Shown piece after piece: positions 40,780 through 52,430 of a stretch of 64,000 bases of DNA (the first letter of the stretch is position 1; each line of letters starts with the position of its first letter). The position numbers and the translations under genes are program-made. The notes beneath the pieces are model-generated. The model was not told where the DNA came from. It saw only the letters and a list, made by a program, of their open reading frames with translations, and made no database searches. This DNA comes from Achromobacter spanius (GTDB taxonomy: Bacteria; Pseudomonadota; Gammaproteobacteria; Burkholderiales; Burkholderiaceae_B), in NCBI RefSeq assembly GCF_002812705.1, contig NZ_CP025030.1, positions 2,852,001 through 2,916,000 on the forward strand, given 5' to 3'.

Positions 40780-41511
40780 CTACCAGCCCAGCAACGCGCT
40801 GACAGCCGACAGCAGCGCCAGCCCGGCAGTTTCGGTGCGCAGCACGCGCGGACCGAATCGCACGGCCTGCACGCCCGCCTGGCGGGCCAGGTCCAGTTCC
40901 TTGTCCGACCATCCGCCTTCAGGCCCGACCAGCAAGGTCAGCGCGGGTAAGTCGGGCGTGGCTCGCAGCTTGCCGGCCAGATCGTCAGTGGCTTCCGGAT
41001 GACACAAAAGGCGCAATCCGTCGGCGGGCTGGGCCAGCCAGTCAGCCAGCGTTTGCGGTGCATCCACAGCCATCAGACGATTGCGGCCGCACTGTTCACT
41101 GGCGGATTGTGCAATGCGGTGCCAATGCGCCACGCGCTTGTCGAGCCGGGCGCCGGATAACTGCAACACGCTGCGTTGCGCGGCGATGGGGCTGACCCGG
41201 GCCGCGCCCAGTTCCACGGCCTTTTCCACCACCCAATCCATCTTGTCGCCAGACGGCAAGCCCTGTACCAGCGTGATGCGCCCGGCCAGTTCGGCTTCGC
41301 GGGGGTTGAAGTCGCCCAGTGTGGCGAAGCCTGCCTTGCCATCGACCTCAAGCACGGCCGGGTATTCGCCGCCTTGGCCATTGAACAGCACAACGGTTTC
41401 GCCGGCTTTCAGCCGCAGCACGCGCAATGCATGGTGCGCCAGGGCGTCCGGCAGGGCGACACGGGAGCCGGCAACAAGGGGAATGTCGCAGAAAAATCGG
41501 GGGGCGGACAT
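40780..41511 (-). CDS. rsmE: 16S rRNA (uracil-1498-N3)-methyltransferase RsmE
   Basis: Methylates U1498 in helix 44 of 16S rRNA using SAM. The 243-residue SPOUT-class protein has an N-terminal PUA-like domain (HHALRVLRLKAGETVVLFNG) and the C-terminal knotted domain. In the latter, VEKAVELGAARVSPI, SEQCGRNRLM, LLVGPEGGWSDKELDLA and LGPRVLRTETA-type FGPRVLRTETAGLA form the SAM pocket. Length is standard. It follows the small coiled-coil gene by 32 bases on the same strand. Confidence 0.95.
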   Translation of the reverse strand: MSAPRFFCDIPLVAGSRVALPDALAHHALRVLRLKAGETVVLFNGQGGEYPAVLEVDGKAGFATLGDFNPREAELAGRITLVQGLPSGDKMDWVVEKAVELGAARVSPIAAQRSVLQLSGARLDKRVAHWHRIAQSASEQCGRNRLMAVDAPQTLADWLAQPADGLRLLCHPEATDDLAGKLRATPDLPALTLLVGPEGGWSDKELDLARQAGVQAVRFGPRVLRTETAGLALLSAVSALLGW

Positions 41512-41543
41512 GGGCGTTCGGGCGCGGGGCGCGGCCGTTCAGG

Positions 41544-42005
41544 TTATTTGAGCGCGTAGCCTACCACCTTGACCCCCCATTCCAGGAAGGTCGGGGCGCT
41601 GGACGCCAGGTTCAGGCCCAGCAGCGTCAGAAACCCCACCGTCATTTTCTTGTCCAGGCGCATGAACTGGGTACGCAGGTCGGCCAGGTCTTCGTGGGTG
41701 GCGAAACGCTTGAGTTCTTCGCGGGTGGGCAACTGCGCGATCTGATTGCGGATTTCGGCCAGTTCTTCGCGGCGCGCGAAAGGGGCAATCATGGCGGCCA
41801 TTTCTTCGCGGCGAGCGAAGGGGGCGATCATGGCGGCCATTTCGTTGCGCCAGTCTTGCTGAAGCTTGGCGGCCAGGTCGGCTTCGCCCTTGATCTGGGC
41901 GCGCTCCAGCGCGCGTGCCAAGGCAACGGCACGTTCTTCGCCCACGGCATTTCGCAGGGCCATGAAGCCTTCGATGGGGATGGTCAGATTCAGCATGAGG
42001 CCCAT
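41544..42005 (-). CDS. Small coiled-coil membrane protein of unknown function
   Basis: 153 residues from ATG 42005, with GGAG nine bases upstream; longer frames exist without support. The central half is a predicted coiled coil rich in Glu, Arg and Ala, and there is one hydrophobic segment near the C-terminus (about 125-148). A 13-residue unit, EMAAMIAPFARRE, occurs twice in tandem at about 71-96. The layout resembles DUF1640/CCDC90-type proteins (coiled coil plus C-terminal membrane helix) but homology is not certain. It precedes rsmE. Confidence 0.65.
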   Translation of the reverse strand: MGLMLNLTIPIEGFMALRNAVGEERAVALARALERAQIKGEADLAAKLQQDWRNEMAAMIAPFARREEMAAMIAPFARREELAEIRNQIAQLPTREELKRFATHEDLADLRTQFMRLDKKMTVGFLTLLGLNLASSAPTFLEWGVKVVGYALK

Positions 42006-42155
42006 GGTAGGGGACTCCATCAGAGAGGTACAGGGCACCATGCTGAATGTCGGACTACTTTCCCGCAATTGTGGGAGCTACGCTGATATTTCCCCGGGGG
42101 CGATACGCTTCATTACATCGGGCTTAAGAGCGATGGCGTGAGGGAAATCCCCTGA

Positions 42156-42164
42156 TGCTAAAAT
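42156..42164 (+). promoter_or_regulatory. Extended -10 promoter candidate for tkt
   Basis: TGCTAAAAT is an extended -10 element about 73 bases before the tkt start. A convincing -35 box is not present, which is tolerated with an extended -10. Confidence 0.45.
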
Positions 42165-42236
42165 CGTCTGCTTCGCAACCCACTCAACTGGCCCCTATAT
42201 TTCCCGTAGGCGCGCCAGCTTCAAAGAGCCTTCCGA

Positions 42237-45298
<3,062 letters not shown>

Positions 45299-45316
45299 GC
45301 AACACGGTCAGTCCAT

Positions 45317-45364
45317 AGGGGACGGATTTGTTTTCCGCCAATGCGGAAAATGGGTTCGTCCCCT
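45317..45364 (+). other. Long hairpin between gap and pgk
   Basis: Outer arms AGGGGACG (45317-45324) and CGTCCCCT (45357-45364) and inner arms TTTTCCGC (45331-45338) and GCGGAAAA (45343-45350) pair perfectly, separated by a 6-base internal loop, with a CAAT tip. Only TTT follows, so it could be a partial terminator, an RNA-processing site or a stabiliser that sets different gap and pgk levels. Confidence 0.75.
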
Positions 45365-45391
45365 TTGTTCGCCTATCGTAGGAAAGCAAAT

Positions 45392-46585
45392 ATGTCCAAG
45401 GTCAATACCCTGTCCGCGCTGGCCAAGTCCGGCGCCCTGTCCGGCAAGCGCGTGTTCATCCGTGCCGACTTGAACGTGCCGTTCGATGACACCGGCCGCA
45501 TTTCCGAAGACACGCGCATCCGCGCCTCCGTGCCCGGCATCCGCCTGGCGCTGGACGCCGGCGCCGCCGTGATGGTCACGTCCCACCTGGGCCGCCCGAA
45601 AGAAGGCGTGCTGACCGACGCCGACTCGCTCGCCAAGGTCGGCCAGCGCCTGTCCGAACTGCTGGGCATGCCCGTGCAGTTGGTGCGCGACTGGGTCGAT
45701 GGCGTCCAGGTGGATCACGGTCAGGTCGTGCTGCTGGAAAACTGCCGCGTGAACGTCGGCGAAAAGAAAGACGACGAAGCGCTGGCCAAGAAGATGGCCG
45801 CGCTGTGCGACGTCTATGTGAACGACGCGTTCGGCACGGCCCACCGCGCTGAAGCCACCACGCACGGCATCGCGCGCTTTGCGCCCATTGCCTGCGCCGG
45901 CCCCTTGCTGGCAGCCGAGCTCGACGCCCTGGGCCGTGCGCTGCACGAACCCAAGCGCCCGCTGGTCGCCATCGTGGGCGGTTCCAAGGTGTCGACCAAG
46001 CTGTCCATCCTGCAATCGCTGGCCGACAAGGTCGACCAGTTGGTGGTGGGCGGCGGCATCGCCAACACCTTCCTGCTGGCCGCTGGCCTGCCGATTGGCA
46101 AGTCGCTGGCCGAACCCGACCAGGTGGATCAGGCGCGCGCCGTGATCGAACTGATGAAGCAGCGCGGCGCGGCCGTGCCGATTCCGGTGGACGTGGTGTG
46201 CGCGAAGGCGTTCGGCGCGGATGCTGAAGCGACGGTGAAAGCCGCCACCGATGTGGCCGACGACGACATGATCCTGGACATCGGCCCGCAGACCGCGGCG
46301 CAGTTGGCCGAGATCCTGAAGAAGGCCGGCACCATCGTCTGGAACGGCCCGGTGGGCGTGTTTGAATTCGACCAGTTCGCCAACGGCACCGAAGTGGTGG
46401 CGCGCGCCATTGCGGAATCGGACGGCTTTTCGATCGCCGGCGGCGGCGACACGCTGGCCGCCATCGCCAAGTACGGCATCGGCGAACAGGTCGGCTACAT
46501 CTCGACGGGCGGCGGCGCGTTCCTGGAATTCCTGGAAGGCAAGACCCTGCCGGCGGTAGCGGTGCTGGAAGCACGCGCAGCGTAA
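45392..46585 (+). CDS. pgk: Phosphoglycerate kinase
   Basis: Transfers phosphate between 1,3-bisphosphoglycerate and ADP. The 397-residue protein starts at ATG 45392 with an AGGAAAG site; an in-frame codon at 45341 lies in the hairpin region and is rejected. N-domain [12 protein letters not shown] and [10 protein letters not shown], hinge [12 protein letters not shown], nucleotide site [16 protein letters not shown], and C-terminal GGGDTLAAI and [14 protein letters not shown] are all present. It ends the tkt-gap-pgk unit and is followed by the repeat array. Confidence 0.97.
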   Translation: MSKVNTLSALAKSGALSGKRVFIRADLNVPFDDTGRISEDTRIRASVPGIRLALDAGAAVMVTSHLGRPKEGVLTDADSLAKVGQRLSELLGMPVQLVRDWVDGVQVDHGQVVLLENCRVNVGEKKDDEALAKKMAALCDVYVNDAFGTAHRAEATTHGIARFAPIACAGPLLAAELDALGRALHEPKRPLVAIVGGSKVSTKLSILQSLADKVDQLVVGGGIANTFLLAAGLPIGKSLAEPDQVDQARAVIELMKQRGAAVPIPVDVVCAKAFGADAEATVKAATDVADDDMILDIGPQTAAQLAEILKKAGTIVWNGPVGVFEFDQFANGTEVVARAIAESDGFSIAGGGDTLAAIAKYGIGEQVGYISTGGGAFLEFLEGKTLPAVAVLEARAA

Positions 46586-46595
46586 TGATGGATCA

Positions 46596-46883
46596 TTCGC
46601 GCAATATCCCATCGTAGGATGGGTGTAGCTTGAGACGGTCTTTGCAATAGCGCTGCAAGGTAGCGCGCGAAACCCATCAAGCGGCATACGCATGTGGCTG
46701 ATTCGGCCATTGTGCCTGTGCTGCTTGATGGGTTTCGCGCGTTTGGGACTTGTGTTCTTCTTTGCGTCGGGCTCGCGCTGCACCCATCCTACGTGCCATT
46801 GAACGGCTTTTTTTAAGCGACCCGCCTTATTCCTTTTTGGCGGCGGAGATCTTCCTTCGAACCTGCGTGCTCGGTGCTGCGCG
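46596..46883 (+). repeat. Tandem palindromic repeat, unit 1 (288 bp)
   Basis: First of three head-to-tail units. It begins TTCGCGCAATATCCC. The core 46613-46793 is a nested palindrome: outer arms start CGTAGGATGGGTG and end CACCCATCCTACG, and inner arms CGCGCGAAACCCATCAAGC and GCTTGATGGGTTTCGCGCG pair perfectly. The remaining 90 bases contain CTTATTCCTTTTTGGCGG, which resembles the 3' end of the tctC-type gene at 47399. Reading frames here are arginine-rich and not credible. Confidence 0.9.
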
Positions 46884-47167
46884 TTCGCGCAATATCCCAT
46901 CGTAGGATGGGTGTAGCGCGAGACGGTCTTTGCAATAGCGCTGCAAGGTAGCGCGCGAACCCATCAAGCGGCATACGCATGTGGCTGATTCGGCCATTGT
47001 GCCTGTGCTGCTTGATGGGTTTCGCGCGTTTGGGACTTGTGTTCTTCTTTGCGTCGGGCTCGCGCTGCACCCATCCTACGTGCCATTGAACGGTTTTTAA
47101 GCGACCCGCCTTATTCCTTTTTGGCGGTGGAGATCTTCCTTCGAACCTGCGTGCTCGGTGCTGCGCG
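46884..47167 (+). repeat. Tandem palindromic repeat, unit 2 (284 bp)
   Basis: Nearly identical to unit 1 across its length; core palindrome 46901-47080. Its outer arms extend to CGTAGGATGGGTGTAGCGC and its complement with one mismatch. Differences from unit 1 are a few substitutions and small deletions, for example one A fewer in the inner arm. Confidence 0.9.
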
Positions 47168-47398
47168 TTCGCGCAATATCCCATCGTAGGATGGGTGTAG
47201 CGCGAGACGGTCTTTGCAATAGCGCTGCAAGGTAGCGCGCGAACCCATCAAGCGGCATACGTATGTGGCTGATTCGGCCATTGTGCCTGTGCTGCTTGAT
47301 GGGTTTCGCGCGTTTGGGACTTGTGTTCTTCTTTGCGTCGGGCTCGCGCTGCACCCATCCTACGTGCCATTGCAGATCGGGTTTTTAACCGACCATTC
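47168..47398 (+). repeat. Tandem palindromic repeat, unit 3 (partial, runs into tctC)
   Basis: Third copy; core palindrome 47185-47364. After GTGCCATTG it loses identity but keeps the pattern TTTTTAA-CCGACC-TTATTCC, and at that point the intact tctC-type gene ends. So the tail of the repeat unit appears to correspond to the end of this gene. Confidence 0.85.
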
Positions 47399-48382
47399 TT
47401 ATTCCATTTTGGCGCCGGAGATTTTCACGATCTCTGCGTAGCGCTTGATTTCCGACTGGATGAACGCGCCGAATTCTTCCGGGGATTGGCCGGCCGGCAC
47501 CAGCGCGCCCATGTTTTCCATGCGCTGCTTCACGTCCGGACTGGCCACGACTGCGTTGACCTCCTTGTTCAGGCGCTGCACCACGTCCGGCGGCGTGCCG
47601 GCGGGCGCCACGATGCCGTACCAGGCCGACGCATACATCTTCGGCACGCCTGCTTCCTCGAAGGTGGGCACGTTCGGCAGCGCCGGCAGACGCTGGTGCG
47701 AGGCCACGGCCAGTGCGCGCAGGGCGCCGGCCTGAACCTGGGCCAGCGATCCGGTGTCCAGCATCATGTCCACTTGTCCGGCCAGCAGGTCCGACACGGC
47801 CGGGCCGCTGCCCTTGTACGGAATGTGCATCACATCCGCGCCCGTCAGGTGCTTGAACATCGAACCCGCCAGATGCTGCGACGAGCCCACGCCGCCCGAA
47901 CCGTAATTCAATTTGCCGGGTTGCGCCTTGGCGGCCGCGACCACGTCCGCGACTGAATTAAAGGGTGACTGCTTGGGCACTTCAAGAATGTTGGGAATTT
48001 CGGCCACGAAAGCGACCGGCGCGAAGTCCTTCGCCGCATCGAAGCCCAGGCGCGAATACAGGTGCGGATTGGCCGCGTTGGTGGAACTGGTGGCCATCAA
48101 GAGCGTGTAGCCGTCGGCCTTTTCACGCACGAAAGACGCGGTGCCGATATTGCCGCCCGCGCCGGCCTTGTTGTCCACGATCACCGTCTGGCCCAATCGT
48201 TCGGACAAGCGCTGCGCCAACAGGCGGCCCAACGAGTCCGTGGCGCCGCCCGGGGGCCAAGGCACCACCAGCTTGATCGGGCGGTCGGGATAGGTTTGCG
48301 CATGCACGGCAGGGGCAACGCCCGCGGCAAAGGCGGCCAGGATAAGCGCGCGGCTGGCGCGACGCAGGAAAGCGTAGGACAT
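47399..48382 (-). CDS. Tripartite tricarboxylate transporter substrate-binding protein (BUG/TctC family)
   Basis: Periplasmic solute-binding protein of 327 residues, the family greatly expanded in Bordetella and Achromobacter. From ATG 48382 (GGAG five bases upstream) there is a Sec signal peptide ([18 protein letters not shown]..., cleavage near VHA-Q). The BUG signatures [36 protein letters not shown] and [19 protein letters not shown] follow. Ligand is unknown; no TctAB membrane genes are adjacent, so it is an orphan binding protein. A longer frame upstream overlaps the divergent promoter region and is rejected. Confidence 0.92.
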   Translation of the reverse strand: MSYAFLRRASRALILAAFAAGVAPAVHAQTYPDRPIKLVVPWPPGGATDSLGRLLAQRLSERLGQTVIVDNKAGAGGNIGTASFVREKADGYTLLMATSSTNAANPHLYSRLGFDAAKDFAPVAFVAEIPNILEVPKQSPFNSVADVVAAAKAQPGKLNYGSGGVGSSQHLAGSMFKHLTGADVMHIPYKGSGPAVSDLLAGQVDMMLDTGSLAQVQAGALRALAVASHQRLPALPNVPTFEEAGVPKMYASAWYGIVAPAGTPPDVVQRLNKEVNAVVASPDVKQRMENMGALVPAGQSPEEFGAFIQSEIKRYAEIVKISGAKME

Positions 48383-48537
48383 CAAGTCTCCAGAAGTGCC
48401 GGCCCTGTCCTTCGCGTCGGCTGGTCGATGCGGGCGGGCCATGTCGGTGTGCAAGGCGCGGTGAATTGCCGCTGTTCTTATGCGGGGGACTCTACGCAAT
48501 CCGGCTTTTCGATAAAAGAGATAAATATGCAACGATC

Positions 48538-48558
48538 TTCATTCTAAAAAGGAATGAA
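48538..48558. promoter_or_regulatory. Inverted repeat in the tctC/SulP divergent region, possible operator
   Basis: TTCATTC and GAATGAA form a perfect 7-bp inverted repeat with a 7-base A-rich spacer, in the 287-base region between the divergent binding-protein and SulP genes. The surrounding DNA (GATAAAAGAGATAAATATG) is unusually AT-rich for this genome. No regulator gene is adjacent. Confidence 0.4.
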
Positions 48559-48669
48559 ATGCGTGGGCTTGTTGATTTGAATCGGGTTTAACTAGCACCG
48601 TCTGGTGTAGCCTTTGCGGTCTATGTGCCCCGTCGCGCAACATCATCAATCAGGTCATCTCGCAGCATC

Positions 48670-50358
48670 ATGAACCTACGCTTCTTCCCCGGCCTGAACA
48701 ATTTCCGTGGCATCACCCGAGACTCGGCGCGGCGCGATGTCATGGCAGGGCTAAGCGTGGCGGCGGTGGCCTTGCCGGTGGGCCTGGCCTATGCCGCGAT
48801 GATGGGCGTTCCCCCCGTCGCCGGCCTGTGGGCCGCCATTGCGGGCATGCTGGGCTATGCGCTGTTCGGCTCGTCGCGCACCCTGATCGTGGGCCCGGAC
48901 ACCGCCACCTGCACGCTGATCGCCGCCACCCTGACGGGCATGGCGCTGACGTCGCCCGAAGACCGGCTGGTGGCCGCGACCGGCATTGCGCTGACCGTGG
49001 GCGTGGGCTGCCTGATCGCCCGCGTGCTGCGGCTGGGCGTGTTGGCCAACCTGCTGTCGCGCCCCGTCCTGATCGGCTACATGGCCGGCGTGGCGATTAC
49101 CTTGGCGGTGTCGCAGATGAGCGGGCTGACGGGCGTGGGGCTGCGCAACAGCGGCCTGGTGCATCCGTTTCTGGAGCTGTCCCGGCGTATTCAGGAAATT
49201 CAGATTCCGACTCTGATCCTTGGGCTGGCCTCGTGCGCGCTGTTGGTAGGCGTCAAGCGCTGGCGGCCGACCTGGCCCGGTCCGATTCTGCTGGTCGTTG
49301 GGGGCTGCCTGTTGTCGTGGCTGTTTGATTTTCCCAGCCTGGGCATCGCGGTCGTGGGCGAAGTGCCGGCCGGCTTGCCGGGCATCAGCCTGCCCGTGCG
49401 GCTGGAAGGCGTGGACAGCATGCTGCTGGGCGCGGCGGGGGTGCTGGTGGTCAGTTTTTCCAGCGGCATCGTCACGGCGCGCAGTTTTGCCGCCCGCACC
49501 GGCGAACACGTGGACCCCAATCGCGAACTGGTGGGCTTTGGCGCGGCCAACGTGGCGGCGGGCCTCTTTCAGGGCTTTGTCGTGACGGGGGCCGATTCGC
49601 GCACGGCGGTGGGGCTGGTGGCCGGGGGCTCGTCGCCGCTGGTCAGCGTCAGCGCGGCCGTTGCCTTGGCGATCGTCGTGGGCTTGTTGAGCGCGCCGCT
49701 GTACTGGCTGCCGCAAGCCGTGCTGTCGGCCATCTTGCTGCTGGCGGCGGCCAGCCTTTTCGATGCCAAGGCCTTCATGCGCCTGGCACGCATTTCCCGC
49801 ATCGAACTGGCTTTTGGCATTTTGGCGGCGGTGGGCGTGGTCGGCTTCGGCGTGTTGCAAGGCGTGGCGGTGTCGGTGGGCGCGACCCTGCTGTACGCCA
49901 TGTATGTATCAGGCAACCCGCGCGACGCGCTGCTGGGTCGGCTGCCCGGCGAGTACGTGCTGGGCAAGCTGCATCTGAACCCCGACGCGCAGCCCGTGCC
50001 GGGCGTGGTGATCTGGCTGTTTGAATCGTCGGTCTGGTTCTTCAACGCCGATGCCTTCCGGCGCCGCGCGCGCGAAGTCATGGATCAGGCGGGTGACGCC
50101 ACCTGGTTCGTGCTGGACGCCGAAGCCATGACGCAGGCCGATGCCGATGCGGTCGAAGCACTGTATGAGTTGAAGCGCGAACTGGATGCGCGCCACATCA
50201 GCTTGCTGGTGGCGGGCGGCCACGGCCAGTTCCGCATGGCGCTTGAACGTTCGGGGCTGGTCAAGAAAATTGGCCGCGACAAGATTTTCGGCAGCGCCGA
50301 ACAAGCGGTCGAGGCAATAGAGCGATGGCGCCAGGGGCCGCCGGACACTCTTGCCTGA
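48670..50358 (+). CDS. SulP-family anion transporter with STAS domain
   Basis: 562-residue inner-membrane transporter for sulfate, bicarbonate or another anion. About 10-12 hydrophobic segments (about 30-410) include the SulP signatures GLAYAAMMGVPPVAGLWAA and FGSSRTLIVGPDTAT. A cytoplasmic STAS domain follows (about 440-550, with VVIWLFESSVWFFNA and WFVLDAEAMTQADADAVEAL). The STAS domain has the usual VLDxxxxxxxD pattern of anti-sigma-antagonist folds. I start at ATG 48670; the longer frame adds a Ser/Arg-rich leader without support. Substrate is unknown. Confidence 0.9.
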   Translation: MNLRFFPGLNNFRGITRDSARRDVMAGLSVAAVALPVGLAYAAMMGVPPVAGLWAAIAGMLGYALFGSSRTLIVGPDTATCTLIAATLTGMALTSPEDRLVAATGIALTVGVGCLIARVLRLGVLANLLSRPVLIGYMAGVAITLAVSQMSGLTGVGLRNSGLVHPFLELSRRIQEIQIPTLILGLASCALLVGVKRWRPTWPGPILLVVGGCLLSWLFDFPSLGIAVVGEVPAGLPGISLPVRLEGVDSMLLGAAGVLVVSFSSGIVTARSFAARTGEHVDPNRELVGFGAANVAAGLFQGFVVTGADSRTAVGLVAGGSSPLVSVSAAVALAIVVGLLSAPLYWLPQAVLSAILLLAAASLFDAKAFMRLARISRIELAFGILAAVGVVGFGVLQGVAVSVGATLLYAMYVSGNPRDALLGRLPGEYVLGKLHLNPDAQPVPGVVIWLFESSVWFFNADAFRRRAREVMDQAGDATWFVLDAEAMTQADADAVEALYELKRELDARHISLLVAGGHGQFRMALERSGLVKKIGRDKIFGSAEQAVEAIERWRQGPPDTLA

Positions 50359-50360
50359 GC

Positions 50361-51149
50361 CTAATCGATGATGTGATAGCCGCCGTCGATGTACAGCGTC
50401 TGCCCGGTCATGAGCCGTGCGGCGTCGGTGGCCAGCCACGCGGTGGCTTCGCCCACATCGTCGATGGACACCAGGCTGCGCGCGGGCGCCTTGGATTGCG
50501 CGCGGTCCAGCAGCGCGTCGAATTCCGCAATGCCGGAGGCGGCGCGCGTTTTCAGTGGCCCGGGTGAAATGGCATGTACGCGGATGCCTTGCGGGCCGAG
50601 TTCGGCGGCCAGATAGCGCGTGGCCGATTCCAGCGCTGCCTTTACCGGCCCCATCATGTTGTAGTGCTCTACCACCATCTGTGAGCCGTAATAGCTCATG
50701 CAGAACAGGGCGCCGCCCTTGGTCATCAGCGGTTCGGCCAGCTTCGCCATGCGGATGAACGACCAGCACGACACGTCCATGGCTTGCAGGAAGCCTTCGC
50801 GCGAGCAGTCCGTCACGCGGCCATGCAGGTCGTCGCGCGGGGCGAAGGCGATGGAGTGCAGCACGAAGTCCAGGTGACCCCATTCGGCCGTGATGCGGTC
50901 GAACGCCGCTTCCAGTTCGCCGTCGTTCAGCAGGTTCAGCGGCATCAGCAACGGCGCGTCCACTTGGCGCGCAAGCGGCTCGACGTGGGGCAGCGCCTTG
51001 TCATTCAGATAGGTCACGGCCAGTTCGGCGCCCATGGCGCGAAACGCCTTGGCGCAGCCCCAGGCAATGGAATCGGCGTTGGCGATGCCGGTCACCAGGC
51101 CGCGCTTGCCGGCCAGCGGCAGCGCCGCGTTCGAGGTAGGGGCGTTCAT
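50361..51149 (-). CDS. fabI: Enoyl-[acyl-carrier-protein] reductase FabI
   Basis: NADH-dependent last step of fatty-acid elongation. The 262-residue SDR-type protein has the FabI nucleotide motif GIANADSIAWGCAKAF (about 21-36), HSIAFAP, and the catalytic Tyr163-x6-Lys170 in YNMMGPVK. The C-terminus ISPGPLKTRAASGI fits. I start at ATG 51149; the longer frame to 51224 is unsupported. It closes the DUF3141-pta-ackA-fabI cluster, 37 bases after ackA. Its place here, not in a fatty-acid operon, suggests a second enoyl reductase serving this acyl-phosphate cluster; whether another fabI exists is unknown. Confidence 0.92.
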   Translation of the reverse strand: MNAPTSNAALPLAGKRGLVTGIANADSIAWGCAKAFRAMGAELAVTYLNDKALPHVEPLARQVDAPLLMPLNLLNDGELEAAFDRITAEWGHLDFVLHSIAFAPRDDLHGRVTDCSREGFLQAMDVSCWSFIRMAKLAEPLMTKGGALFCMSYYGSQMVVEHYNMMGPVKAALESATRYLAAELGPQGIRVHAISPGPLKTRAASGIAEFDALLDRAQSKAPARSLVSIDDVGEATAWLATDAARLMTGQTLYIDGGYHIID

Positions 51150-51186
51150 CGTGGGCTCACTCGCGGTTGGGGCATTCTTGGCGCAT

Positions 51187-52398
51187 TCATTGTTGGCGAA
51201 CCAGGGCCAGCGTGTGTTGGGCAATGATCAGCTCTTCGTTGGTGCGGACCACATACACGCCGATGCGGCTGTCGTCGCTGGAGATGCGCGGCCCTTGATG
51301 GGCGTTGCGTTCCGGGTCCAGCCTGATGCCCAGCCAGCTCCAATGGTCAGCGATCATCTGCCGGATCTGGGGCGAGTTCTCGCCCACGCCGGCGGTGAAC
51401 ACAATGCCGTCGATGCCGTTCATGGCGCAGCCCAGGCCAAGCATGCCTTCGGCCACGCGCCACGCGAAATACTTCAGCGCCAGCTTGGCCGATGGCGCGT
51501 CGCTGGCCAGCAGTTCGCGCATGTCGTTGCTGATGCCCGACAGGCCCTTCATGCCGCAGTCGTGATAGAGCAGGTGCTCGATCTGGTCGTGGTCCATGCC
51601 GCGCTCCATCATCCACAGCACCACGCCCGCATCCAGCCGGCCGGGGCGCGTGCCCATGGGCAGGCCTTCCAACGCGGTGAAGCCCATCGTGCTGTCCACG
51701 CTCTTGCCTTCGTGCATGGCGCAGGCGGACACGCCCGAGCCCAGGTGCGCGGCGATGATCTTGCCCATTGCCAGTTCGGGCAGCGCCTGCTTCAAGCGCT
51801 GCGCGATGTACTCGTACGACAGCCCATGAAAGCCGTAGCGGCGCACGCCTTCCTGGTATAGCGATTCCGGCAGCGCGTAGCGGTCGGCCACGTCGGAATG
51901 ACTGCGGTGAAACGCCGTGTCGAAGCACGCCACCTGCGGTATCCACGGGCGGCGTTCACGGATCACGCGGATGGGCGCCAGGTTGTTGGGTTGATGCAGC
52001 GGCGCCAGCGGCGTGAACGTATCCAGCTTGGCCAGCACGGCATCGTCCACCAGCACCGGTTCAGACAGGTCCGGCCCGCCATGCACCACGCGGTGTCCCA
52101 CGGCCAGCGGCGCGCCGCCCAGATGGCCGCTTAACCAGGTGCCGACCACTTCCTGGGCGTCGCGTACGTCCGGTGCGTGGCTGGGCGCCACATCGCGTTC
52201 CAGCAAGGTCTTTCCCGCTGCGTCGCGTACCCGCAGCTTGGGATGCGAGGTGCCGATGCCTTCCAACTGGCCGCCCAGGCGCGGCGCCAGTTCCTGCTTG
52301 TCGTCGATGTCGTACAGGTAGAACTTGATGCTGGAACTGCCGGCGTTGATGACGAGGATGGTGTCGCTGGTATCTCGGGTGTCGCGGGGTTCGCTCAT
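51187..52398 (-). CDS. ackA: Acetate kinase
   Basis: Interconverts acetyl-phosphate plus ADP and acetate plus ATP (or a related short acyl). The 403-residue ASKHA-fold protein has VINAGSSSIKF near the N-terminus, VGHRVVHGG, CFDTAFHRS, RRYGFHGLSYEYI, AHLGSGVSACAMHEGKSVDSTMGFTALEGLPMGTR (given in pieces) and FTAGVGENSP. I start at ATG 52398; the longer frame runs back into pta with Arg/Pro-rich residues and is a shadow. It lies 32 bases after pta. Confidence 0.94.
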   Translation of the reverse strand: MSEPRDTRDTSDTILVINAGSSSIKFYLYDIDDKQELAPRLGGQLEGIGTSHPKLRVRDAAGKTLLERDVAPSHAPDVRDAQEVVGTWLSGHLGGAPLAVGHRVVHGGPDLSEPVLVDDAVLAKLDTFTPLAPLHQPNNLAPIRVIRERRPWIPQVACFDTAFHRSHSDVADRYALPESLYQEGVRRYGFHGLSYEYIAQRLKQALPELAMGKIIAAHLGSGVSACAMHEGKSVDSTMGFTALEGLPMGTRPGRLDAGVVLWMMERGMDHDQIEHLLYHDCGMKGLSGISNDMRELLASDAPSAKLALKYFAWRVAEGMLGLGCAMNGIDGIVFTAGVGENSPQIRQMIADHWSWLGIRLDPERNAHQGPRISSDDSRIGVYVVRTNEELIIAQHTLALVRQQ

Positions 52399-52430
52399 GG
52401 TTCTGGGATCCGGTAGCGGTGGGGCGCGGG

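Noticed and set aside
45308..46900. 530-residue frame antisense to pgk that runs into the repeats
   Set aside because: Mixed antisense and repeat-derived reading; the repeat-encoded part recurs in three copies and is arginine-rich without motifs.
46596..47398. CRISPR-like array
   Set aside because: Three tandem copies of a repeat longer than 280 bp with a nested palindrome; there are no short direct repeats with variable spacers and no cas genes.
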